Part shown: piece after piece, positions 1-6,700 of the stretch | How positions within the stretch are numbered: position 1 is the first letter of the stretch | Layout: each line of letters begins with the position of its first letter | From: CAZUXE01 sp964624585 | GTDB lineage: Bacteria > Hydrothermota > Tepidihabitantia > B3-TA06 | Direction: 5' to 3' | NCBI GenBank assembly: GCA_964624585.1 | Contig: CAZUXE010000057.1 | Location: 1 to 9,489, forward strand | Length of the DNA stretch: 9,489 bases | The notes under the pieces: model-generated | What the model was told of the DNA's origin: nothing | The model's database searches: none | The model's input: only the letters and a program-made list of their open reading frames with translations | Translations under genes and position numbers: made by a program

Positions 1-2664
1 TCAAAGTCCGTACTTCTGTTTGCGAATCTCAAAGGCTCTGCGCCCGCCTTCAAGGATGTTCTCAACAACTTCTTTAATTTTCGGAGAATCAATATAGCCG
101 TACCTGTCTTTTTTAAGATAGGAATGGTCAACGTCAGCTTCCAAAGCCAATATCTGTGAAGCATCTCCCAAAATTGGTATGTTGGCGTTATGGGTTGCTA
201 CAAGGAATTGGCGTTTGTCCATCTCCGAACGAAAACGTTCGGCAATTTCTTCCACAATGAAGGCATTGTCAAGGTCTTCCTCAGGCTGGTCAACTATTAA
301 AGGATAGGGCGATTGAAGAAGAAGAATTCCTAGGATAGCGGTACAACGTTGGCCGTCGGAAAGGTGATCTACATCGCGGTAACTTGGTTCTTTTTTTGTT
401 CCCAAGTTGAGTTGAATAAGAACTTCTGGTGGAACGTCAACCATTTCCATTTTACATAAAGTCTCTTCGTCAAAATTGGGAATCAATTTTTCAGGCGGTA
501 ACTTAAGCAGTTCACGGACGCCGTCCCTATCGCCGGAACGAACTTTTTTTACAAGGGCGTTGAAGCTAAAGCCTTCGGCCTCAACAATTCTAAGAGCGTC
601 GTCCTTACTCAAATTGGGTATAAAGTGGCGTAGCTCGGTAACAAGACGGTCGCTATTACCTTTTTCGGTAAGTTGAATACGAATTTTAGAACCAAGTTCA
701 GTATTCCATGCGTGAGCTCGTTTTGAAAGAACCTCAAATCGGGAACCCCTAAGTTCCCTTACTTGACCAATTAAGGCGCGGCGTTCATCACGACGCATAG
801 ATAATTTTGACGCAACAGAATCACGTTCAACCTTTCGTTCTCTAAAGCGCATAACTTCTTTTTCAAGAGTAATAAATTCGTTAACATCAACTCCTGGGAA
901 ACGTTCCTGTAAAGCCCGCAGACTTTCCTGGAAACGTTCGTCGCCCTCTTTGTAGAGTTTCTGCCACTGAGTAAAAAATTGTTCGTGCTGATTTTCAGTA
1001 TCTGCGAGAGAAGCTACCATATCCTGAACCTTGCGTTCGAAATTTCCAACGAATTCAACTAGAGTATTGGTATATTTTGAAAGCAATTCAGGATTCAAGG
1101 GCGCTTTCTCTTCATCGTGAAGCGATTTAAGACGCGCTGAACTGTCGCTTATAATATCAAGAAGGGTTTTTTTAATATCAGAAATTACAGCCTTACCGCG
1201 GTCAAAGATATGACTTTCCTGTTCAAATTTCCGTTTCTCATCTATTTTAGCAGGAATATCCATTTCAAGGAAACGAGAAAGCTTTTCTTCAGCGGCCGGA
1301 AGTTTGCTGATTTCAGTATCATGTTTATTAAGCTCTTCTGTAAGAACGGTAATTTCATTATTTAAGTCTTTAAGTTTATCGACAATCAGACTTTCTTGGG
1401 CTTTAAGGGATTCCAAGTCCTTCTCGCATATGCGTTCCAGAAGGGTTACTTGAAAATCCTGCTGCTTGGATATTTCATAAATTTCCTTGTTACCATATAC
1501 CTCTGCCCTGAATATATCCTTAGGATTAACCTCAAGTTTTTGACCGGTTTCGACGTCACGGACTACCGGTTCAAAAGGATAAATACGTTCGATGAGATAT
1601 TTTTTGGGAACAGGTTCATGCGACTCAACCATTAGAGATATTTTGGAACCCGGCATAAAAACATCGCGAAGGATCTGTTCGTGATTCTTTTTGTTACGGT
1701 CGGTTTTAGGAACTTCGTCAAGAGCGTAGCGAAGGGTTTCTATAATTGTGGTTTTACCTGTTCCTCTACCGCCTATCATTGCATTAAATCCTGAATTAAA
1801 GTGTATTTCCAAACCGTCTAGAAATCCACCTTCCCAGCGGGCGCCCAGCAGGCGTGAGTAAGTATTTTCTATCGCATCTTCAGGGAATTTTACCTTTGTC
1901 GCAGAGTCAAGCAAGGCGATACGCAAGCCTTCAAGATTTCGGGTGCCAAGTTTAATGGATACCTTTTTGTGACCTATATCCTTAGGTTTTTTTGCATATG
2001 ATGCCGTAAGCATAGCTAAAGGCAGCTGCCTACGGGCTTCGTTTTTGGTTTTTCCTGAAAGAAAGGCCATATCGCCTGGGGAAAGTGTATTGGGAGGTGA
2101 GGCAAGTATTACACCCCAAACCCATGGATCGCCAATAACAGTTGGATGTTGTTTTAAGGCGTTGTTAAAATTTACAAGAACCATTCCGCCAGCGGCGCGG
2201 ATACGCGCAACCGTTTCTCGTGGAGAAAGTGGTATTGGGACAGGTTTATTGCTACGGTAAAACCGAGCGTCCGACGAAAGTCCCAGCTCTGTTAAGAACT
2301 TATCTAAATCAAGATACGGGCGTCCAGGTTCAAATAAGGCAACCAAATCCACGCCTTCTTCTAGGAGTAATCTCATGCCCGGATATATGGTAATGCCTTT
2401 TTCCTTGCCCCTCTTTCCCATTTCATCCATCCATATGCCGGTATTCCCCAAACCTAGGTTATAATCTGCTATGCCAAGGATGCCTATCTTTTTCTCCTCA
2501 GTCTTCGCAACAATATCTAATATAACTCTTTTGATGTCATCAATAGACTTAGGGTCAAAATCATCAGGCGTTTTGTAGTCAGGGGACGCCGGTGTTTTAA
2601 TTGCTAAATCAACCCATACTGAATTAGCTCCATTGGGCCTTTGTAAAATTTCCTCGAATGCCAT
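1..2664 (-). CDS. TrlF-like (PHP-ATPase) SMC/ABC-type ATPase with degenerate PHP domain
   Basis: 887 residues, complete; the stop codon is the first three bases of the window. The N-terminal ~270 residues align by pattern with a PHP phosphoesterase domain, but the expected ligands are changed: the DLHxH motif reads DLAIK (19-23), the DH motif reads ADYN (66-69), and GVE reads GMR (96-98). The C-terminal part is an ABC/SMC-like ATPase: Walker A GGRGTGKTT (298-306), predicted coiled-coil regions (about 410-470 and 595-660), signature LSDGQ (768-772), Walker B LIVDQPEEDLD (789-799) and a switch-histidine segment ATHN (823-826). This order, with Walker A and the signature/Walker B split by a coiled-coil insertion, is that of SMC/RecN/OLD-like enzymes. 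It should be cytoplasmic and bind ATP; a DNA or RNA substrate is inference. The ATG has AAGGAGG 4 bp upstream. TrlF naming rests on remembered family features, so the ATPase class is much surer than the family name. It is divergent from a Nudix gene. Confidence 0.8.
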   Translation of the reverse strand: MAFEEILQRPNGANSVWVDLAIKTPASPDYKTPDDFDPKSIDDIKRVILDIVAKTEEKKIGILGIADYNLGLGNTGIWMDEMGKRGKEKGITIYPGMRLLLEEGVDLVALFEPGRPYLDLDKFLTELGLSSDARFYRSNKPVPIPLSPRETVARIRAAGGMVLVNFNNALKQHPTVIGDPWVWGVILASPPNTLSPGDMAFLSGKTKNEARRQLPLAMLTASYAKKPKDIGHKKVSIKLGTRNLEGLRIALLDSATKVKFPEDAIENTYSRLLGARWEGGFLDGLEIHFNSGFNAMIGGRGTGKTTIIETLRYALDEVPKTDRNKKNHEQILRDVFMPGSKISLMVESHEPVPKKYLIERIYPFEPVVRDVETGQKLEVNPKDIFRAEVYGNKEIYEISKQQDFQVTLLERICEKDLESLKAQESLIVDKLKDLNNEITVLTEELNKHDTEISKLPAAEEKLSRFLEMDIPAKIDEKRKFEQESHIFDRGKAVISDIKKTLLDIISDSSARLKSLHDEEKAPLNPELLSKYTNTLVEFVGNFERKVQDMVASLADTENQHEQFFTQWQKLYKEGDERFQESLRALQERFPGVDVNEFITLEKEVMRFRERKVERDSVASKLSMRRDERRALIGQVRELRGSRFEVLSKRAHAWNTELGSKIRIQLTEKGNSDRLVTELRHFIPNLSKDDALRIVEAEGFSFNALVKKVRSGDRDGVRELLKLPPEKLIPNFDEETLCKMEMVDVPPEVLIQLNLGTKKEPSYRDVDHLSDGQRCTAILGILLLQSPYPLIVDQPEEDLDNAFIVEEIAERFRSEMDKRQFLVATHNANIPILGDASQILALEADVDHSYLKKDRYGYIDSPKIKEVVENILEGGRRAFEIRKQKYGL

Positions 2665-2689
2665 TATGCCTCCTTAAATTTCCGATAAA

Positions 2690-2717
2690 ATTGTACCCCG
2701 TCAAGGAGCTTAGTCAA
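2690..2717 (-). promoter_or_regulatory. Sigma-70-like promoter for the TrlF-like ATPase gene
   Basis: Read on the minus strand: -35 TTGACT (2717-2712), 16-bp spacer, -10 TACAAT (2695-2690). Each hexamer differs from consensus at one position. Predicted start of transcription is near 2683, giving a leader of about 20 nt that contains the AAGGAGG site. The -35 box lies 1 bp from the -35 box of the opposing Nudix promoter, so the two promoters probably influence each other. Confidence 0.65.
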
Positions 2718-2769
2718 GTTGAATAGTCTCTTACAATTCGTAGAATCTCCTGAGTAAGCAAGTTGAATA
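2715..2769. repeat. 11-bp direct repeat (CAAGTTGAATA) in the divergent promoter region
   Basis: CAAGTTGAATA occurs exactly at 2715-2725 and again at 2759-2769, 44 bp apart (about four helical turns). The first copy covers the -35 box of the Nudix promoter and half of the ATPase -35 box. The second copy lies just after the expected Nudix transcription start, before its ribosome-binding site. The placement would suit an operator bound by one regulator at two sites, but no regulator gene is visible here and chance duplication is possible. Confidence 0.4.
2719..2746 (+). promoter_or_regulatory. Sigma-70-like promoter for the Nudix gene
   Basis: -35 TTGAAT (2719-2724), 16-bp spacer, -10 TAGAAT (2741-2746). 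The expected transcription start is near 2753, leaving a leader of about 38 nt before the GTG start. The -10 box sits inside a small palindrome, ATTC-GTA-GAAT (2736-2746). Confidence 0.5.
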
Positions 2770-2790
2770 AGCTCAAACAAGGAGTTAAGT

Positions 2791-3411
2791 GTGAATAATT
2801 CTTGCGAACGAGTTTTATGTTTTCCGCGAAGCGTCTTAGATGATATTGGTGATTTTCAAGGATTCATGTTTGATGACGGAAAAATATTAAAGCGTATTCT
2901 AATGAACGCTAATTCCAGATTCGTGGAAAGAAGACTTGCTGAGGAAGACCCATCGTTAAAGCAATTGATTCCCTATGTGGTAATGAAGTACGGGAACAAG
3001 ATTCTACATTATGTGCGAGGCAAAGAAACAGGTGAACAGCGTCTTAAGTCCCTAGGTTCAATAGGAATTGGTGGTCACATTTCGCTTACCGATCATGGTT
3101 TATTTGCAAACAGTATGCTTGAGGTATTCAACGAGGGACTAAGGAGAGAAGTTGCCGAAGAGGTAGAAGTGAATACCAACGTTAAGGAAAGAATTGTAGG
3201 ATTGATTAATGATGACTCCAATCCAGTAGGACAGGTTCATCTTGGCGTGCTACTACTGTGGGAACTTACAAAGCCTGAAGTGAGGAAAAGAGAGCGAGTA
3301 ATAACTTCACTTGAGTTCTTGACATTTGATGAACTTGAAACCAGAAAACAACAATTGGAAAGTTGGTCGCAAATAGCCTTGGCTGCACTTTTAGAAATCT
3401 ACAAAAGCTGA
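2791..3411 (+). CDS. Nudix-fold hydrolase (predicted MutT-family phosphoesterase)
   Basis: 206 residues, starting at GTG with AAGGAG 6 bp upstream (2779-2784). The core resembles a Nudix domain: a beta strand region about 61-76, GIGGHI (92-97), then the helix with E111 and R119-E120-V-A-E123-E124, which fits the E-x7-R-E-U-x-E-E part of the Nudix box. Two box positions differ: the first Gly is absent at its usual spacing and the Gly after the Glu pair is E126. The catalytic Glu set is intact, so a metal-dependent diphosphate hydrolase remains likely. From memory this resembles the COG4112 'predicted phosphoesterase' group, for which no substrate is known to me. It is cytoplasmic, with no signal peptide or membrane segment. 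It is divergent from the SMC-like ATPase; a shared role is inference. Sure of the fold, unsure of the substrate. Confidence 0.75.
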   Translation: MNNSCERVLCFPRSVLDDIGDFQGFMFDDGKILKRILMNANSRFVERRLAEEDPSLKQLIPYVVMKYGNKILHYVRGKETGEQRLKSLGSIGIGGHISLTDHGLFANSMLEVFNEGLRREVAEEVEVNTNVKERIVGLINDDSNPVGQVHLGVLLLWELTKPEVRKRERVITSLEFLTFDELETRKQQLESWSQIALAALLEIYKS

Positions 3412-3416
3412 TTTTA

Positions 3417-3433
3417 AGCCGCGTTTCACGGCT
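3417..3433. repeat. Weak hairpin after the Nudix gene
   Basis: AGCCG and CGGCT (5 bp) flank a 7-nt loop just after the Nudix stop codon. There is no T-tract after it, so it is not a convincing terminator for that gene; it could stabilise the 3' end or mean nothing. Confidence 0.2.
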
Positions 3434-3590
3434 AAGATGGGCTTGGTAATAGCTTACGGACTTTACGTTAATAGAATATCGGAGCGCGCTAAGTTAAGAT
3501 AAAGATTAAGAATAGGTTACAGGCCCAAATTGATGTGTAGGATGTGTAAAATAGGGTACGGCAATTAACAAATTAATAATACGTTTCCAA

Positions 3591-3624
3591 AAACTAAAAA
3601 GGGACTGGTTTTGCCAGTCCCTTT
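3591..3624 (-). terminator. Intrinsic terminator of the hydrogenase operon
   Basis: An 11-bp perfect stem (AAAGGGACTGG at 3598-3608 with CCAGTCCCTTT at 3614-3624) has a 5-nt loop. On the minus strand it is followed by TTTTTAGTTTTT, a typical interrupted T-tract. It starts 38 bp beyond the stop codon of the large-subunit gene. On the plus strand only TTTAATTCTTT follows, so it may also act weakly for the Nudix transcript arriving from 3411. Confidence 0.85.
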
Positions 3625-3661
3625 AATTCTTTAGCGCTTCTCTGAAAGCGTGGTTGAATGC

Positions 3662-4957
3662 CTACAGTCCGCGAACCCTTACTAAATGAGTTGCGCAAGA
3701 TATGCAGGGGTCGTAAGCGCGGGCTACCATTTCCAGCTTGAGTTCTATGCCTTCAGTAGTGCCTTCTTTAATCAAAGTATCAGCGGCAATTCTGACATGC
3801 TCTTCAAGCATATCAAGGAACTGAGCGGTTGGAGTGATGATATCTGAGTGTATTACTTTACCGTCGGCAATTTCGTAGTGATGGTAGAGAGTGCCACGTG
3901 GAGCTTCTACAGCTCCCGAACCTGAACCCTTGTCACGCGACGGTGGAACTATTTTAGGGTCATCCTCTATAGCAACAAGTTTATCAATAATTCTAGGAAC
4001 TTCTTCAAGTGCCCATACTGTTTCAATGGCCTGAGCAACATTATTATACATAGGGTTGCGGAGCCAGGAAAGATTGTAGCAACGTTTGAAGTGGTCGCCA
4101 GCTGCGCCATCCAGACGTTCACCAATCAGATTGAATCGCGCAAGAGCGCCTACAAAGTACGGTTTATCCTGATAACGGGAACGCTTAGCCATGGAATGCG
4201 GAACAACACGTTCATTAGTTACCTGTCGATAATCCCATGCATTGAACTCATCACCTGTTGAGGTCATAAGCTTATCTGATGCCCAGCCGAAGCGGTCATT
4301 TTCAGGATTAACGCACATAAATGTCATACCTTCTTCCATGTAGGTAGGCTGACGAAGGTTACGGAAGATTTCCACACCGCGCTCTGCATCGGCTAAAAGA
4401 CTCTCCGCTTCATACTTAAACTTCAGAAGTTCTGACTTTGAAGGGAATTTGCCGAAACCGCCGATAACTGGATTTTCGCCATGTACTGCACGAGCGGATG
4501 TAAGCTCCATGAGCCGAACGCCGAATTTTTTTACTCTAAGACCGGCCTGAACTTCCTCGGCGTATTTGGGAACCATGTGTACTGCTGAAGGGTAGCCAAG
4601 ATAATCAGGCAAAGCAAGCAGAAATACGTGCAGGGCGTTAGATTCAATCATCTCCCCTGCGTGCATTAAATCGCGAAGCAGCTGGGTTTTTTCAGGAACC
4701 TTTATTTCCATGGCTTTTTCCATAGCTCGCAGGGCTGCATAGCGATGCGATAGGGTGCAGATTGCACAAGTACGGCAGGTAAGAGAAACTACCTCCGAAG
4801 GTGTACGCCCGTAGGCAATAGTCTCAAGCAATCTTGGGCCTTCGTGAATATCAACCGTTACGTTTTTGAGTTTTCCGTTCTCAAAATCTACGGTAATTCC
4901 GCCATGGCCTTCAACACGAGCAAGAGACTCTATTTTTATTTTATTTAGACTCATCAT
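3662..4957 (-). CDS. hydA: Group 3b [NiFe] hydrogenase large (alpha) subunit
   Basis: 431 residues; carries the Ni-Fe active site that interconverts H2 with protons and electrons in the cytoplasm. The N-terminal RVEGHGG (14-20) is the usual large-subunit opening. The L1 Ni ligands are C64 and C67 in CRTCAIC (61-67) with H71. The L2 ligands are C418 and C421 in DPCISCATH (416-424). Seven residues follow H424, consistent with the short tail that an endopeptidase removes during maturation in this family. The L1 motif has Ala65 where Gly is common. This is the last gene of the four-gene operon, 6 bp after the small-subunit gene. Two ATG codons stand in tandem; AGGAG (4961-4965) lies 3 bp from the first and 6 bp from the second, so the second (4954) may be the true start. 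Group 3b is supported mainly by the neighbouring beta and gamma genes. Confidence 0.93.
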   Translation of the reverse strand: MMSLNKIKIESLARVEGHGGITVDFENGKLKNVTVDIHEGPRLLETIAYGRTPSEVVSLTCRTCAICTLSHRYAALRAMEKAMEIKVPEKTQLLRDLMHAGEMIESNALHVFLLALPDYLGYPSAVHMVPKYAEEVQAGLRVKKFGVRLMELTSARAVHGENPVIGGFGKFPSKSELLKFKYEAESLLADAERGVEIFRNLRQPTYMEEGMTFMCVNPENDRFGWASDKLMTSTGDEFNAWDYRQVTNERVVPHSMAKRSRYQDKPYFVGALARFNLIGERLDGAAGDHFKRCYNLSWLRNPMYNNVAQAIETVWALEEVPRIIDKLVAIEDDPKIVPPSRDKGSGSGAVEAPRGTLYHHYEIADGKVIHSDIITPTAQFLDMLEEHVRIAADTLIKEGTTEGIELKLEMVARAYDPCISCATHLVRVRGL

Positions 4958-4960
4958 CCG

Positions 4961-4965
4961 CTCCT
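4961..4965 (-). promoter_or_regulatory. Ribosome-binding site of hydA overlapping the hydD stop codon
   Basis: On the minus strand TAGGAG contains the hydD stop codon (TAG, 4966-4964) and the Shine-Dalgarno AGGAG. It is followed by three bases and a double ATG. Spacing favours the second ATG and the overlap suggests translational coupling of small and large subunit. Confidence 0.6.
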
Positions 4966-5821
4966 ATTTCTTTTTGGATGCAGTCTTGGTTTTGTCTGCC
5001 GATTGTGTTCCTGCTGTCTCGTTACCGTTGTTCGATTTGAAACCAAGAAGATCTCCAAAACGTTTAATCATAGCAGAACCGCCAAACAATCTTAACTTAT
5101 TGATAATTTCTGCTTCGCTGAAATTTTTCTCCTTCAAGAGATTGATTTCGGAAGCAACATTAGCCTCACTGGTTGGTCCCCAGCATCCGATACAAGGAAG
5201 GCCATGAGATGGACAGCGTGAGTCGCATCCACCGGCAGTTACCGGCCCCAGACACAGTTGGCCTTTGTTAAGCAGACACTCATTTTCGTTCCATTTGCAC
5301 TCTGCACAAACAGGAAAGGAAGTAAGCTCAACAGGCATACCTTTTAGTATACTGGTTAGCGCGGCGAAGAACTGGTATTTGTCCATGGGACATCCGGGAA
5401 TGTAGTAGTCAACCTTAACGTAGTGATCAACAGGTTGCGATTCAAAGGCTTTTGCAACTGTAGGTACGGCATCGCCATATACCTTTTTGAAACGTTCGTC
5501 CCAATCGTTATAGCCCAGGCGCGCCGATTGCGGTCCGCCAAAACTGGCGCATGCTCCAAGAGCGACAAGAAGCGAGGAACGCTCACGAATACCTTTAATT
5601 AGTTCAACATGATGTTCTGTTGTAATGGAACCTTCGACAAAGGCTACATCTAAAGGTTCATCATTGTGTACATCTGAGGAAGCAAGGCGGAAGGAACGAA
5701 TGTCAACTGCTGAAAAGATATCAAGAAGTTCATCTTCGCAGTGAACAATGGTCAAAAGATCGCCTTCGCATCCGGAAAAGCTGTAGAAACCGGCTTTCGG
5801 TTTTGCATTTTGTGCCATCAT
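4964..5821 (-). CDS. hydD: Group 3b [NiFe] hydrogenase small (delta) subunit
   Basis: 285 residues; the Fe-S subunit that relays electrons between the Ni-Fe site and the diaphorase part. Proximal-cluster positions are C18 (SGCEGD), C91 (GACASFGG) and C144 (IPGCPMD). The usual second Cys of CxGC is Asp21, encoded by GAT at 5761-5759. Further cysteines at 172, 175, 182, 190, 199, 203, 210 and 213 (VCAEC, LCLGPVTAGGC, CIGCWGP) fit two more clusters, as in the Pyrococcus SHI delta subunit. There is no twin-arginine signal, so it is cytoplasmic. The last ~22 residues are a hydrophilic Thr/Lys-rich tail without clear family counterpart. Two tandem ATG codons; AGGAG (5825-5829) is 3 bp from the first and 6 bp from the second (5818), which may be the real start. 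Third gene of the operon. Confidence 0.92.
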   Translation of the reverse strand: MMAQNAKPKAGFYSFSGCEGDLLTIVHCEDELLDIFSAVDIRSFRLASSDVHNDEPLDVAFVEGSITTEHHVELIKGIRERSSLLVALGACASFGGPQSARLGYNDWDERFKKVYGDAVPTVAKAFESQPVDHYVKVDYYIPGCPMDKYQFFAALTSILKGMPVELTSFPVCAECKWNENECLLNKGQLCLGPVTAGGCDSRCPSHGLPCIGCWGPTSEANVASEINLLKEKNFSEAEIINKLRLFGGSAMIKRFGDLLGFKSNNGNETAGTQSADKTKTASKKK

Positions 5822-5824
5822 AAG

Positions 5825-5829
5825 CTCCT
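5825..5829 (-). promoter_or_regulatory. Ribosome-binding site of hydD overlapping the hydG stop codon
   Basis: Same layout as at the next junction: TAGGAG on the minus strand holds the hydG stop (TAG, 5830-5828) and AGGAG, followed by three bases and a double ATG. It points to coupled translation and favours the second ATG. Confidence 0.6.
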
Positions 5830-6700
5830 AAATCAAATCTTTCATGTGCAGAACATCCCAGTAACTGAATACCGGGCCATCTAAACATGTGTAGATTGAA
5901 CCAATTGCGCAGTGTCCGCACTTTCCAATTCCGCAATGCATACGACGCTCCAGAGTCATAAGAATCTGATGCTTAGGTATGCCAAGCTTAAGGAATTCGG
6001 AAACGACAAACTTGTACATAACCGGAGGTCCGCAAACCGTTGCGAAAGTATTGTCGGCGTCAAGGCCTTCAACCTTTTCAAACAAATCGGTAACCAGACC
6101 CTTATGAAATGGCCAGTTTCCTGAAGGGTCTTCATCAACAGAAAGGAAGCACTTAAGGTCGTCCCTATCTTTTATTTCGAAGAATTCCTTTTTGAAGAGC
6201 ATTCCTTCTGGGTTCTTTGCCCCGTGCAGGAAGTAAAATTTCCCAAACTTGTCGCGGTTATCCAAAATATAGAGCAATAGGGAACGCAAAGGTGCGGCTC
6301 CTAGACCACCGACTACGATGAGAATATCCTTGCCAATCATTTTTTCCAAAGGAAATCCGTTTCCGTAGGGACCACGAACGCCAATTATAGAATTTTCCTT
6401 GTACTTAAAAAGTTGACCGGTAAGGCGACCAACCTGACGGATACAAAACTCTATCATTCCCGGTCTGGAGTTAGTTGAGGAAATTGAGAAAGGAGCTTCC
6501 CCAACGCCTGGCAGTGAAACCATCATGAATTGCCCAGGTTTGTACTGCAGCGACAGAGCGCGTTCCATATCAACCGGTCGAACCTGAAAAAATCTGACGT
6601 CTGAGGTTAAATCATAGCGTCTTACAATACGCATCTGTTCGGGCATAAATGGATTCGCTGGCGCTCCAGGAATGCATTGTTGTTTATCTGCCTTAATCAT
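5828..6700 (-). CDS. hydG: Group 3b hydrogenase gamma subunit, FAD/NAD(P)-binding oxidoreductase with [2Fe-2S]
   Basis: 290 residues; the diaphorase subunit that exchanges electrons with NAD(P)H. It has the ferredoxin-NADP reductase/PyrK layout. The FAD domain (about 20-118) has GQFMMVSLPG (56-65) and APFSISS (69-75). The NAD(P) domain (about 124-245) has VVGGLGAAPLRS (129-140) and CGPPVMYKF (223-231). The C-terminal [2Fe-2S] site has C256, C261, C264 and C272 (C-x4-C-x2-C-x7-C). No signal peptide, so cytoplasmic. It begins in a 4-bp ATGA overlap with the beta gene and has AGGAGG 7 bp upstream of its ATG. The best family match by pattern is the sulfhydrogenase gamma subunit; close relatives such as AsrB or PyrK are made less likely by the flanking hydrogenase genes. 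NADP versus NAD preference cannot be read here. The symbol is the Pyrococcus one and is unrelated to the [FeFe]-hydrogenase maturase also called HydG. Confidence 0.9.
   Translation of the reverse strand: MIKADKQQCIPGAPANPFMPEQMRIVRRYDLTSDVRFFQVRPVDMERALSLQYKPGQFMMVSLPGVGEAPFSISSTNSRPGMIEFCIRQVGRLTGQLFKYKENSIIGVRGPYGNGFPLEKMIGKDILIVVGGLGAAPLRSLLLYILDNRDKFGKFYFLHGAKNPEGMLFKKEFFEIKDRDDLKCFLSVDEDPSGNWPFHKGLVTDLFEKVEGLDADNTFATVCGPPVMYKFVVSEFLKLGIPKHQILMTLERRMHCGIGKCGHCAIGSIYTCLDGPVFSYWDVLHMKDLI

Noticed and set aside
1396..1635. 79-residue plus-strand frame inside the ATPase gene
   Set aside because: It lies opposite a well-supported coding region with clear family motifs and has no start signals of its own.
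3532..3548. Tandem copy of GATGTGTA (3532-3539 and 3541-3548)
   Set aside because: Two short copies only, with no promoter or gene to relate them to; likely chance.
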